From contig JANVFP010000027.1 in the NCBI GenBank assembly GCA_027919835.1, forward strand, positions 186,001 to 250,000: 64,000 bases of DNA. Direction: 5' to 3'. How positions within the stretch are numbered: position 1 is the stretch's first letter; each line of letters begins with the position of its first letter. Under the pieces are notes generated by a model. That model ran no database searches. It saw only the letters and a list, made by a program, of their open reading frames with translations, and was not told the DNA's origin. Source of the DNA: Lentinula raphanica (taxonomy: Eukaryota; Basidiomycota; Agaricomycetes; Agaricales; Omphalotaceae). This document shows positions 23,984 through 32,264 of the stretch, one piece after another. The translations under genes and the position numbers were made by a program.

Positions 23984-25708
23984 AAACTTTTGTAAAAAGT
24001 ACCGATAAGTTATCGGGTACCTATTGCAAATAGTTGTGATAACCCGGAGGGGGTCCCGGAAATGGCCCCGGGGGTGGTCATGCCTGTCACCACCTGTCAC
24101 ATATGGCTTATATTTACTGTTTTGGGTAATAAATAATCATCCAGATATTAAATAAGCAGTACATTTTCAAAAAAACTCGAAAATTCATAAAAATTCATAA
24201 AAAACCTAAAATGGCCTGATTAGGTCAGATCAGGATATGTAAGCAAATGACGTCATATGATAAAAAATGATGTAGGGCCAATGTAGGTACTAAAAATAGC
24301 CCAAAAAATCACTAAAAATGCAAAAAATATTTAGGGATGGTATAGAGCCTATTGCAGGCCCAGGCACATCAAAATTACCAAAAAAAGGAAAAAAAATTGA
24401 TCATGATGTCATCTTGTAGCAAAAAATCTGAAAAAAATCCTAAAAATAGTCAAAAAATTCAGTGCTGCGTATAGAGCCCACACAAAAATTATTGAGTGTG
24501 CTATTAATGAATTTCGACTCAAAAACACCAAATAAGCGCCCATAAGCGCCCAAAACTTGTTGTTATGAGTGTGTTATAGTATAACAACTGTTCCGACTTT
24601 TTGACTGTTAAGTGTGTTAAGTATAATGACTGATAACACTGTTTACAGTATTTTCATTGTCAACTGTGTTAAGTCTAATACATATAAGTACTGTTATGAG
24701 TTTTAGTGTGTTAGGTGTGATAAGTGCTAAGTGTACTGGACATATTGAGTAATATAAATTGTTCTAAGTTATCAAGGGTACTAGGTGTGCTAAAAATATC
24801 ATGTACAATATATTTACTCCCCATATTATTCAGTTTGGTATGATTCTTGAGTGATATAAGTGATTGAGGGTACTAGGGGTGCTATAAATGGCATATACAT
24901 GATATATACTGACTGTGTAGTGGATTTGGTATGATTTGGAGTGATGTTGTTTTTCAATTGTGTCATGTAAATTTTTTTATTTTGCATTTTCAGGGCCAAT
25001 GAGGCACCCCTGAATTTTTTGAGTATTTTTAATGATTTTTTCAGATTTTTTGCTATCAGATGAGATCAAGTTCTATTTTTAGCCCAATAAAGGTACTAGG
25101 ATGCTAAATATAGCATATACATCATATATACTGACTGTATAGTGGATTTGGAATGATTTGGAGTGATGAAAATTTTTACACTTGTCGCGTATTTTTTTTT
25201 ATTTTGCGTTTTCAGGGCCAACAAGGCACCCCTGAATTTTTTGACTATTTTTAGGATTTTTTTCAGATTTTTTGCTACTAGATGAGATCATGATCAATTT
25301 TTTCCTTTTTTGGTAATTTTGATGTGCCTGGGCCTGCAATAGGCTCTATACCATCCCTAAATATTTTTTGCATTTTTAGTGATTTTTTGGGCTATTTTTA
25401 GTACCTACATTGGCCCTACATCATTTTTTATCATATGACGTCATTTGCTTACATATCCTGATCTGACCTAATCAGGCCATTTTAGGTTTTTTATGAATTT
25501 TTATGAATTTTCGAGTTTTTTTGAAAATGTACTGCTTATTTAATATCTGGATGATTATTTATTACCCAAAACAGTAAATATAAGCCATATGTGACAGGTG
25601 GTGACAGGCATGACCACCCCCCGGGGCCATTTCCGGGACCCCCTCCGGGTTATCACAACTATTTGCAATAGGTACCCGATAACTTATCAGTCTTTTTTAC
25701 AAAAGCTT
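23984..25708. mobile_element. 1.7-kb non-autonomous element with ~479-bp terminal inverted repeats
   Basis: The left arm 23984-24462 and right arm 25231-25708 are almost perfect inverted copies. Both begin near (A)AACTTTTGTAAAAA-type ends followed by GATAAGTTATCGGGTACC. The AT-rich interior has no coding capacity. The 7-mer TACTGTA is present directly on both sides (23977-23983 and 25709-25715) and could be a target duplication. It is also nearly palindromic, so it may instead belong to the TIR. The end also resembles the MITE at 26092 (CAGCTGATnCTG..CTTTTG), which suggests one superfamily. It sits inside the Crypton-type gene. No transposase for it is visible in the window. Confidence 0.85.
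24869..25290 (+). repeat. Two diverged ~200-bp tandem direct repeats
   Basis: Copy one (24869 to about 25075) and copy two (25092 to about 25290) both run from GGTACTAGG through CATATACAT.ATATATACTGACTG to TTTTCAGGGCCAA.. and AGATGAGATCA. They lie inside the long-TIR element. The second copy overlaps the start of its right arm, so the arm itself may have arisen from an internal duplication. Confidence 0.75.
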
Positions 25709-26091
25709 TACTGTATCCTGTGATTGGCTCCCTCCGCGGCATTGCACAAGTGAACAATCTCGCGTTCGAGGCCGAGCGAGTATATAATCAACACCAGTTC
25801 TCTACACTATCGACTCAACTCCAATCCCTGCAAAATATAGTCGTGTCATTAGCACTTCCTCGTCCCACTAAATGGCGCCGAATGTTGGCTCCTGATCCTC
25901 AACCAGGTATATTTATGCTGTTTGTGGGTAACTCAAACCTTGACTGATGTAAACGTTTCTAAGAAATTCCCGGACAAGCCTTTTCGTCATCTTCCAGTGC
26001 AGTCGCACTGACTACAACAAACTTGTCTTCATCCCATCCCACTGCCATCATGCCCTCTGCTCTCACCGGCGCATCATCGACCTCCATGACT

Positions 26092-26634
26092 CACCATATT
26101 CTGCCAGACTTTTGCAAAAGATTCCAATAACTATCCAGAAGTGTTTTGCAAAATATCTGGATAGTTATCACCACTGCCACAAATGAATATTTAAATCAGT
26201 TAAAAAAGAATTTAAAAAATAATAAAAATACTAAAAAACTGGGATTAAGCGACAAATCAGGCCCCGACCGACATAGGGAGGGGTCTGATTTGTTGCCCAA
26301 CATCAGGTAACTAGGGTTAGGGGTTAGGGGGTTGGGGCCTGTTAGGGGTTAGGGGTTGAGGATATTTTTCATGGGTTAGGGGTTAGGGTTAGGGGTTGGG
26401 GTTAGGGGTTGGGAGGTAGCCCTAGACCTATATTACATAAGGGGGGTCTCAGTTTTCTCTAAAATGCCTGGTTCAAGAGATATAAGCAATTCATTTTAAA
26501 AAATAATATTTAAATTCTTTTTAAATGATTTAAATATTATTTTTTTAGTAGGGCCAATAAGTTATCCAGATTTTTTGCAAAACGTCTCTGGACAGTTATC
26601 GGGATCTTTTGCAAAAGCCTGGCAGAATCAGCTG
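26092..26634 (+). mobile_element. 543-bp MITE, left copy, with telomere-like repeats
   Basis: The ends are imperfect inverted repeats: CACCATATTCTGCCAGAC at the left and, read inward from the right, CAGCTGATTCTGCCAGGC, each followed by CTTTTGCAAAAGAT. Inside are AT-rich arms and about 100 bases of TTAGGGG-type repeats. An inverted copy lies at 28041-28585. Left flank CATGACT (26085-26091) and right flank TATAAAC (26635-26641) do not match each other, but each matches a flank of the other copy. This is explained by an inversion between the two copies. Confidence 0.9.
26311..26413 (+). repeat. Interstitial telomere-like TTAGGGG repeats inside the MITE
   Basis: Irregular units of TTAGGGG/TTGGGG/TTAGGG run over about 100 bases, interrupted near 26360-26375 by GAGGATATTTTTCATG. 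The reverse-complement array lies at 28263-28366 in the second MITE copy. The units resemble tremellomycete telomere repeats, but the array is part of a mobile element here. Confidence 0.85.
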
Positions 26635-26650
26635 TATAAACATATCTTTG

Positions 26651-27212
26651 ATGCATTCTTCCTTGTCAGCCACTATTTTGTCAGTGCTTCCACCACAGCA
26701 AAAGCCTACCACTGTCAACAGAAGTGTCGCGCGCGCGCCTCGGTCCTGTATCGACATACTTGTTGACTCCCTTCGAATGAAGGCTCAAGGAACCACAGGG
26801 TATGCCGATTTCAAGAAAGATCGTCATCGCCCACTTCAGAACAGTGAAATTGTGCTGCGATGGAATTTCGCTGTCGAATTTCAGGATCAGCATGTAGGCA
26901 GAGTTGATGGGATCTCCGTGAGCATGCAGTATGAAGCACAAGTTATCGTACTCATCATTCTCTTAGGGCCTGATCCCAACTGATAATGTCATTGCTGAGG
27001 CTCTGGGATACAGCTTAAGCTGGCTTTCACTTGCCCGAAGAGGGATTCAGATACTGCGGAGACATGGTCCTGCGGGTCAAAATCCTATCGCAACTATAGT
27101 CGCAGAAATCAATACTGAACGTCATGTTCCTTGTGGCATAGTTGCACTGAGTCAATTCCTTCGACAACAAGAATCTGAATGGATTACTCAGACGCATGTA
27201 CATGTAGTCTAA
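26651..27212 (+). CDS. Unrecognised 170-residue protein inside the inverted segment
   Basis: Two exons, 26651-26917 and 26967-27212, join in frame through a 49-base GTGAGC..CTTAG intron. The start ATG lies only ten bases after the TSD of the second MITE insertion event. The protein begins MHSSLSATILSVLPPQQKP. It contains VLRWNFAVEFQDQH in the middle and a helical C-terminal half (ALGYSLSWLSLARRGIQILR), ending WITQTHVHVV. There is no signal peptide or helix long enough for a membrane segment, and no domain I recognise. In the pre-inversion order this gene was on the opposite strand, converging on the recombinase C-terminus. It may be cargo of the Crypton-type element or an unrelated host gene. 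Low certainty that it is expressed. Confidence 0.5.
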
Positions 27213-27454
27213 TAAACTTGAACTGTGTATTCTTACAGCTTTGATTGCCTGGTAGCCTATACAACATGAGTCCACATAAGTGAAGTCTTATTCAAGCACC
27301 TATGAGTAGATTCAAGCAGACACATCACCGAATATCAGATTCACAAGTATAGCCAAAGAGGACATGTATGATGTAACAAGAATCAGATTGAGATATGCAG
27401 AGCACACAGTATATAGTACACCCTATCACAGAACTAACACTCATACAGTTACCA
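27213..27454. other. Spacer between convergent coding segments
   Basis: About 240 AT-rich bases between the 170-residue gene and the displaced recombinase C-terminus. No coding signal is visible. Confidence 0.45.
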
Positions 27455-28033
27455 TTATCGGTTTGAGCAATAGAACCCTGCAGCATCTCTGAGCATTTTG
27501 AACTGTTCCACTTTCACCTTCGGGCTCTGCAGCCATCGTAAGAAATTACTTGTTGTCTGAAGATGCACCATGTCTGGATCCTTGTTCGGAGTGATAGGGT
27601 AAGTAGAGTCCAAAAACTCAAACACGAGGTCAACACCCCAGTTTGGCCGGTCCTTTAGGGTTGACACCAGCTCAAAAAGCCGAAGACGACGACAAAGTTC
27701 CGTGCGTTTACCCTGATCTCCGAAATGCCAGCTCGTATCCCATCGACCCTCTAATTGCTGGACAGATAATTGACCGTTGATACCAAAGGCAAATTCGTTC
27801 CATATTTCCCGTCGACTGATATCCTTTGCAAATGAATACGATGGTATCCAATCGGCCTGTTTTGCCTTGTATCCCCAGGTCCAATTATGGGCGATAACCT
27901 TGTCACGTCCAAGCTGTGATTCGATAGAGGCGATACATGATTCTTGAGCAGGCGAAAACTCTGCACGATTGATGGGTGTCAAACCGGAACTCGACTTGAC
28001 AAAGAATGCTGCCTTGGTACGTAATTGGTCTGT
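27455..28033 (-). pseudogene. Displaced C-terminal GCR1_C-like part of the Crypton-type recombinase
   Basis: Read on the minus strand from 28033 to the stop at 27455, the frame continues exactly where the plus-strand gene stops at 26091 (SSTSMT, then TDQLRTKAAFF). It encodes TWGYKAKQADWIPSYSFAKD, then REIWNEFAFGINGQLSVQQL and RWDTSWHFGDQGKRTE. The pattern EIW.EF..GINGQ.S...L..RW...W resembles the GCR1_C DNA-binding domain that ends many fungal Crypton recombinases. It now has no own start and faces the wrong way. The MITE at 28041 separates it from any promoter. Confidence 0.8.
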
Positions 28034-28040
28034 AGTCATG

Positions 28041-28585
28041 CAGCTGATTCTGCCAGGCTTTTGCAAAAGATCCCGATAACTGTCCAGAGACGTTTTGCAA
28101 AAAATCTGGATAACTTATTGGCCCTACTAAAAAAATAATATTTAAATCATTTAAAAAAGAATTTAAATATTATTTTTTAAAATGAATTGCTTATATCTCT
28201 TGAACCAGGCATTTTTAGAGAAAACTGAGACCCCCCTTATGTAATATAGGTCTAGGGCTACCTCCCAACCCCTAACCCCAACCCCTAACCCTAACCCCTA
28301 ACCCATGAAAAATATCCTCAACCCCTAACCCCTAACAGGCCCCAACCCCCTAACCCCTAACCCTAGTTACCTGATGTTGGGCAACAAATCAGACCCCTCC
28401 CTATGTCGGTCGGGGCCTGATTTGTCGCTTAATCCCAGTTTTTTAGTATTTTTATTATTTTTTAAATTCTTTTTTAACTGATTTAAATATTCATTTGTGG
28501 CAGTGGTGATAACTATCCAGATATTTTGCAAAACACTTCTGGATAGTTATTGGAATCTTTTGCAAAAGTCTGGCAGAATATGGTG
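28041..28585 (-). mobile_element. 545-bp MITE, right copy (inverted relative to 26092-26634)
   Basis: This copy is nearly identical in reverse complement to 26092-26634 over its full length. Inner end CAGCTGATTCTGCC at 28041, outer end GGCAGAATATGGTG at 28585. The inner flank is AGTCATG (28034-28040) and the outer flank GTTTATA (28586-28592); their reverse complements match CATGACT at 26085 and TATAAAC at 26635. The high identity of the two copies points to recent activity. Confidence 0.9.
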
Positions 28586-28587
28586 GT

Positions 28588-29474
28588 TTATAAGGTGGTG
28601 ACAGTGAACGAACCATTCGGATCAGTAATCGACTAAGAAGAGACAACACATGAGATCATGATTAGCAGATGAACGGGAGAAACTCACATTCGTGACGTTG
28701 AGATACAATACACCACTCAGCGGAACAGTGATATATCGGAGAGCAAAGTCACTCTGGTTCAATGTACTGGGCAGAAAGGCAGATGCTACGAGATACTCGT
28801 GCGATGATCTAGGAACATCCGGACGTGTGATGCACACTAGATCGCAACCTGCAAATAGAGTGAAGTCTGATTCAGTCAGACATTGTATATAGCAAGGAAG
28901 TACCGGAGATGGCAGCATTGCTCTGCTGCAAGGATGTAAGAAGAGTACTTGTTAGCACACGTCGTGTGTTTTCATTGCAGCCATGATCATCGGCTATAGG
29001 TAGTCGCAAAGTTCCAAGATGAATACTTGGCAGGGACTGCAAGCGGTGATCAGTAACTGAGACGTTCAAAACCTAAACGATGCAGCACGCATTCATGTAC
29101 ATCAGATCAAAGTGGGCAAGAAGGGACTAGTAGATACGTACCAAAGCTTCTCCATATGCATGAATCGGGGGACCGATGTCTAGCACGATATCTTCAACTC
29201 GAAACTGACTATCAGTGCTCAGGAGAGCGTTCTTCATATCCAATATGCTGGTCTTATGGTGGTCGAATTTTTTCAGAGTCGATGGCCAGAGGTGTGTCTG
29301 TTTGCAGATAAGAGCAACAAAATCTTTGCGCATGAATTTCTTTTTGCCGTCACTTCATTCGGGGACACATGAAGTCCAAAATTAGAAAGAACATGAACAA
29401 GAATGCCCGACTCACTAGAAATCAGACTCAACATAACGTCGACGAGTGAAGTTCGAGTTGGTGGATGCTGACAT
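28588..29474 (-). CDS. Unrecognised 214-residue protein ending at the MITE junction
   Basis: Five exons join in frame: 29474-29416, 29352-29142, 29072-28904, 28848-28688 and 28632-28588. All four introns have GT..AG ends and all phases agree, which argues that this is a real gene. It begins MSASTNSNFTRRRYVESDFY. Other blocks are DFVALICKQTHLWPSTLKKF, VLDIGPPIHAYGEAL, HRLQSLPSIHLGTLRLPIAD and YITVPLSGVLYLNV. It ends SITDPNGSFTVTTL. No signal peptide, membrane segment or known motif is visible. The TAA stop (28590-28588) overlaps the 7-bp target duplication of the second MITE, so the insertion replaced the native 3' untranslated region. Function unknown; possibly part of the same mobile locus as the recombinase. 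Confidence 0.6.
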
Positions 29475-31041
29475 CGGCAAAGGAAAAGGCTGGCTACAGA
29501 AGCGCCGTTACCTTGAGCTCCAATGGGCAGCGAGCTGGAAGCAAATTCCTAAACGTGAATTTCTTTGATCATGATCGGTCAGTTGGTCAGGCATTTTGCC
29601 AGTCATAACCTATCCAACGATTCTTGCTTGTTTGTGTGATCCCTGCTAGCAGAATGTTAGCATAAGAGAATGGAGAGAGCACAAGCACCACTCACACATA
29701 CTCAGCCCGGGTATTGCTTTCGATGCTCATGCAGACCCTTCAGTCCAGTCTTGCTGTCGACGTCTGTAGATGATCGAGAACGTTGGGTTCCGCAGGTGAC
29801 TCGATAAGGTCCGCCGTATTTTCAAATGAAGCTCGTCGGAGGTCCGATGGATCCTTGATTACGGCTGACCAGCGATTGAAGGTAATCGCGTGCAATTGCT
29901 CGCAATTCGGAATCAGAATAGCAGACGATTACCTTTTGGAGACGGGCGCTTGACTGACGTAACCCGGGGCGTCGAAGCGCCCAGCTTAGTCAGCCATTTG
30001 GCGCAGCGAACCCTCCCACGTGACGGTACCCGGCGCACCCGCGGGCTACTATGGGAAGCCAAGGGTTCCCACGCCCGACCTTTTTTGACCGAATATTTCC
30101 GGTAAGACCGATTTCGACCGATTTGAAGTTTCGCAGCACATGATCATGTTAGGCGCTCAAACCTATAGCTGAGGGACTGGCTTTTTGGCAATTTGCTGGT
30201 TTTTGACCCATATCCATTAAAAATTCCAGCTAAGTTGAAGTAATCCAAACCTTTGAAGTAAGTAATCTTTGTACCAGCTCAATTTCTCAGTGGTCTTTGC
30301 TCAAATCACCCAAGAAATCAATCAATACAAAACTCTCTGTTGTGTTACTGATTCATCGTTGAGCGCGCGCTACGCGCGCGGCAAATTTGGTATGTAACCC
30401 ATTGAATTCTGAACTGATCCAGGGATATATTATTAACTGAACATATCTGTATAGCCTGCTGCTGATAATATATACCTGTTTATGGCCAAAAGAGGCTGAT
30501 CTTCGAGTTCTACTTACACAATTTTGAGAGGAACCCTCGGCAAATTGCTTCCGTTCTTTGAGAAAACCCTCGGCAGGTCAGTGGACGCCTGCGGCGTCCT
30601 CAGACCCTCGGCATCACCAATTTTTCCACCCGCGGGCACAAAAAACGTTCCAGTACATATTTCTGAATCTCACCCATTCTCAAGGCTCACATTTGCATTA
30701 GTGCTTGAGCTTTTGACGTTGAACGAGGGCTTTGAGAGGTTACCCAGTCTCCCAAAGGCTACTCCTTGAAAATCCGATTCGAGGCCGCAGTCTGTCAGTG
30801 CGTTTCTGCGCAATTTCTGCTAAAGGTGTGAAGCGCCGTTCGCACCCTCACTCCTTCCTATACAGTATACTGCACCGTCGCATCTCAATGTTTCCGATTC
30901 GATCCGGCAACAAAAGGGACACGTCGCTCAACACAGCCTTTTTTCACCTTCAACCGCAACATTCATCATCTGGTATGTGAATTCCCTTGATTTCCTCTGA
31001 AGCTCTCTGAAACTGGCTCTAGTACGTCAAGTTCACAAAAA
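29475..31041. other. Intergenic region; right part is the paralogous upstream block of the secreted-protein gene
   Basis: 29475-30500 shows no supported gene. From about 30520 the sequence parallels 35400-35576 plus 40503-41080 (shared GAGGGCTTTGAGAG, CTCCCAAAGGCTAC and CGCTCAACACAGCC). It is therefore the upstream half of a segmental duplication that includes the secreted-protein gene. The site equivalent to the transposon insertion is ATACTG at 30867-30872, still uninterrupted. Confidence 0.6.
30363..30379. repeat. GC-only palindrome (7-bp arms, CTA loop)
   Basis: GCGCGCG, loop CTA, then CGCGCGC. It stands out in AT-rich surroundings and could form a hairpin or contain tandem restriction-like CGCG sites. 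No function is inferred. Confidence 0.8.
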
Positions 31042-31058
31042 GATTCGCTGGCCGAATC
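31042..31058 (+). promoter_or_regulatory. 17-bp palindrome upstream of secreted-protein copy A
   Basis: GATTCGCTGGCCGAATC has arms GATTCG/CGAATC with a 5-base centre. It lies 370 bases before the start codon and is followed by TTGCTGGCAAGCATGTAGG. The same motif and neighbour occur upstream of five other family copies. A transcription-factor site or leader element is inferred. Confidence 0.6.
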
Positions 31059-31427
31059 TATCTTCTCTTGCTGGCAAGCATGTAGGTCATCTCTTTTTCG
31101 TCTGTATTCCGAAACTGAGGGTTTTTGTGGTAGTTCATCTCAACCTCAGTTGTTTGTCCATTCATCTGCGATCATCCTGATCGATTCTCTCGGTAGGTAC
31201 ATACCTATTTTGTCTCGATCTCGAAGGTCACCTCTTCAATCAAAATCCTCATGAGCAGTTCATCGAATATTCAAGCAGCTTTGCGTTCAAATTCGAGTCA
31301 CACCTTCCAAAACATTTCGTTCCACTGTCAAGCTTCGTATGTTACTTCTTGTTGCAATCGAGACCAATGACTTACATTTACAAATGCTTTTGACACCAAA
31401 GCTTTGTCTCTCATCTCAGTCTTTCCA

Positions 31428-32264
31428 ATGCGCCTATATTCATTATCCGTGGTCCTCCTTTCCTTCCACTCGATCTTTGTCATGGCCGTTCCGTTGCCAG
31501 ACGTCATCTTTGATCCCGGCACACCTACTCTTGCACGTCGTCGCGGTCGTAAGTTAAAGTTCCTTTCCTGAGGTTCATGATTATCTCAATCTGTTGATCG
31601 TCTTTTTGAAACAGGCGATGTTGCGAATGTGGTATTTGAACCACTGCCGAGACAAAGTTGGCGAGTTCGGTACACTAATAGAGTATTGTTGAATCCCGTT
31701 CTATCGGACCCTAACGAGGGATGGAAATTCCAATCTAGAATGACCAAGGCGCCGTTAACTGCCGGTCATGTCATGCTGGGGAAATACACTGGGATCGACG
31801 ATGAAAACAAGGCTGGCACTCAGAAGAAAATCACAGCGTTGCGAGCAAAGAGTGCTGGAGCTCTAATGGCAGGGTTGATGTCTATACTCGCTCTTGATTC
31901 TGAACTACCCAGGTTTGGACTCAAATTCCAACCTGGTGGCCCAAAACCTGGGATTCCGAATTCTGATCCTTGGGCTGTATTTCATGATTCAAAAACCATG
32001 CGTCCTGCAGAATTTCGGGAGAAATACGGTTGCGAGTCTGAAGCTTGGCAGATGGCCTTGGGGAGGAACTTGCGGAAAGGACCGCCGGAGGTACATCAGG
32101 AATCACAGCCAAAGGTGAACGAGGAAGTACCGCCGGAGGGAGTCCAGTCGAAGGAGGTCGAGGAAGTACAGCCAAAGGGGCTCGAGCAAGCACAGCCAAG
32201 CGAGGTGCAACAAGCAGGGAATCTCTCAGCGGATAAAATGTCGATTCAGCATTTAATTCACTGA
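31428..32264 (+). CDS. Small secreted protein family, copy A
   Basis: Two exons (31428-31548 and 31615-32264) give 256 residues. The N-terminus MRLYSLSVVLLSFHSIFVMA is a signal peptide, followed by VPLPDV and a basic RRRGR stretch near 37-42 that could be a processing site. The mature part contains GHVMLGKYTG, a Pro/Gly-rich FQPGGPKPGIPNSDPW and FREKYGCESEAWQMAL, the family signature. The tail consists of short Glu/Gln/Pro/Val repeats (EVQPKGLEQAQPSEVQQ) and ends MSIQHLIH. The single intron lies just after the signal-peptide exon in every intact copy. There is no enzyme motif and few cysteines. An extracellular role is likely from the signal peptide; anything more is unknown. The plus-strand copies A and B are the most diverged pair of the family in the window. 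Confidence 0.75.

Larger units (their letters stand above)
21891..26091 (+). pseudogene. Crypton-type tyrosine recombinase, main part (broken)
   Basis: Exons 21891-22439, 22501-22750, 22813-23030, 23082-23654 and 23720 to about 23970 join by splice signals. The code resumes after a 1.7-kb insertion at about 25720-25906, then 25964-26091. Core motifs are RNRAMFVLPTSNAFRGDN, YGEYGERSWYK, KVTHAGRLFSVQRGREH (H-x-x-R), IGGWSDHGSYRAVYD and FNARKPETYFLARNAL. They match the Ndc10-like/GCR1_C-associated YR transposases of fungi. The RNRAM, HAGR, GGW and YD motifs are where catalytic residues are expected; the final tyrosine needs alignment. Damage: a TGA at 22890-22892 where the family has a basic residue, a frame change at about 23211-23225 just before PDFSPSF, the inserted element at 23984-25708, and loss of the C-terminus at 26091. 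That C-terminus is found inverted at 28033-27455. The gene cannot make a full protein now. Confidence 0.8.

Noticed and set aside
23977..25715. Calling TACTGTA a proven target duplication of the long-TIR element
   Set aside because: The 7-mer is nearly palindromic and both ends keep some TIR similarity outside it. Reading frames across the site fit a slightly different border. I kept it only as a candidate.
26311..26413. A true telomere or chromosome end
   Set aside because: The array lies within a MITE and occurs twice in opposite orientation, with ordinary sequence on both sides.
20625..29500. A tRNA-derived att duplication flanking the recombinase region
   Set aside because: No second copy of the tRNA 3' end was found by eye in the window.
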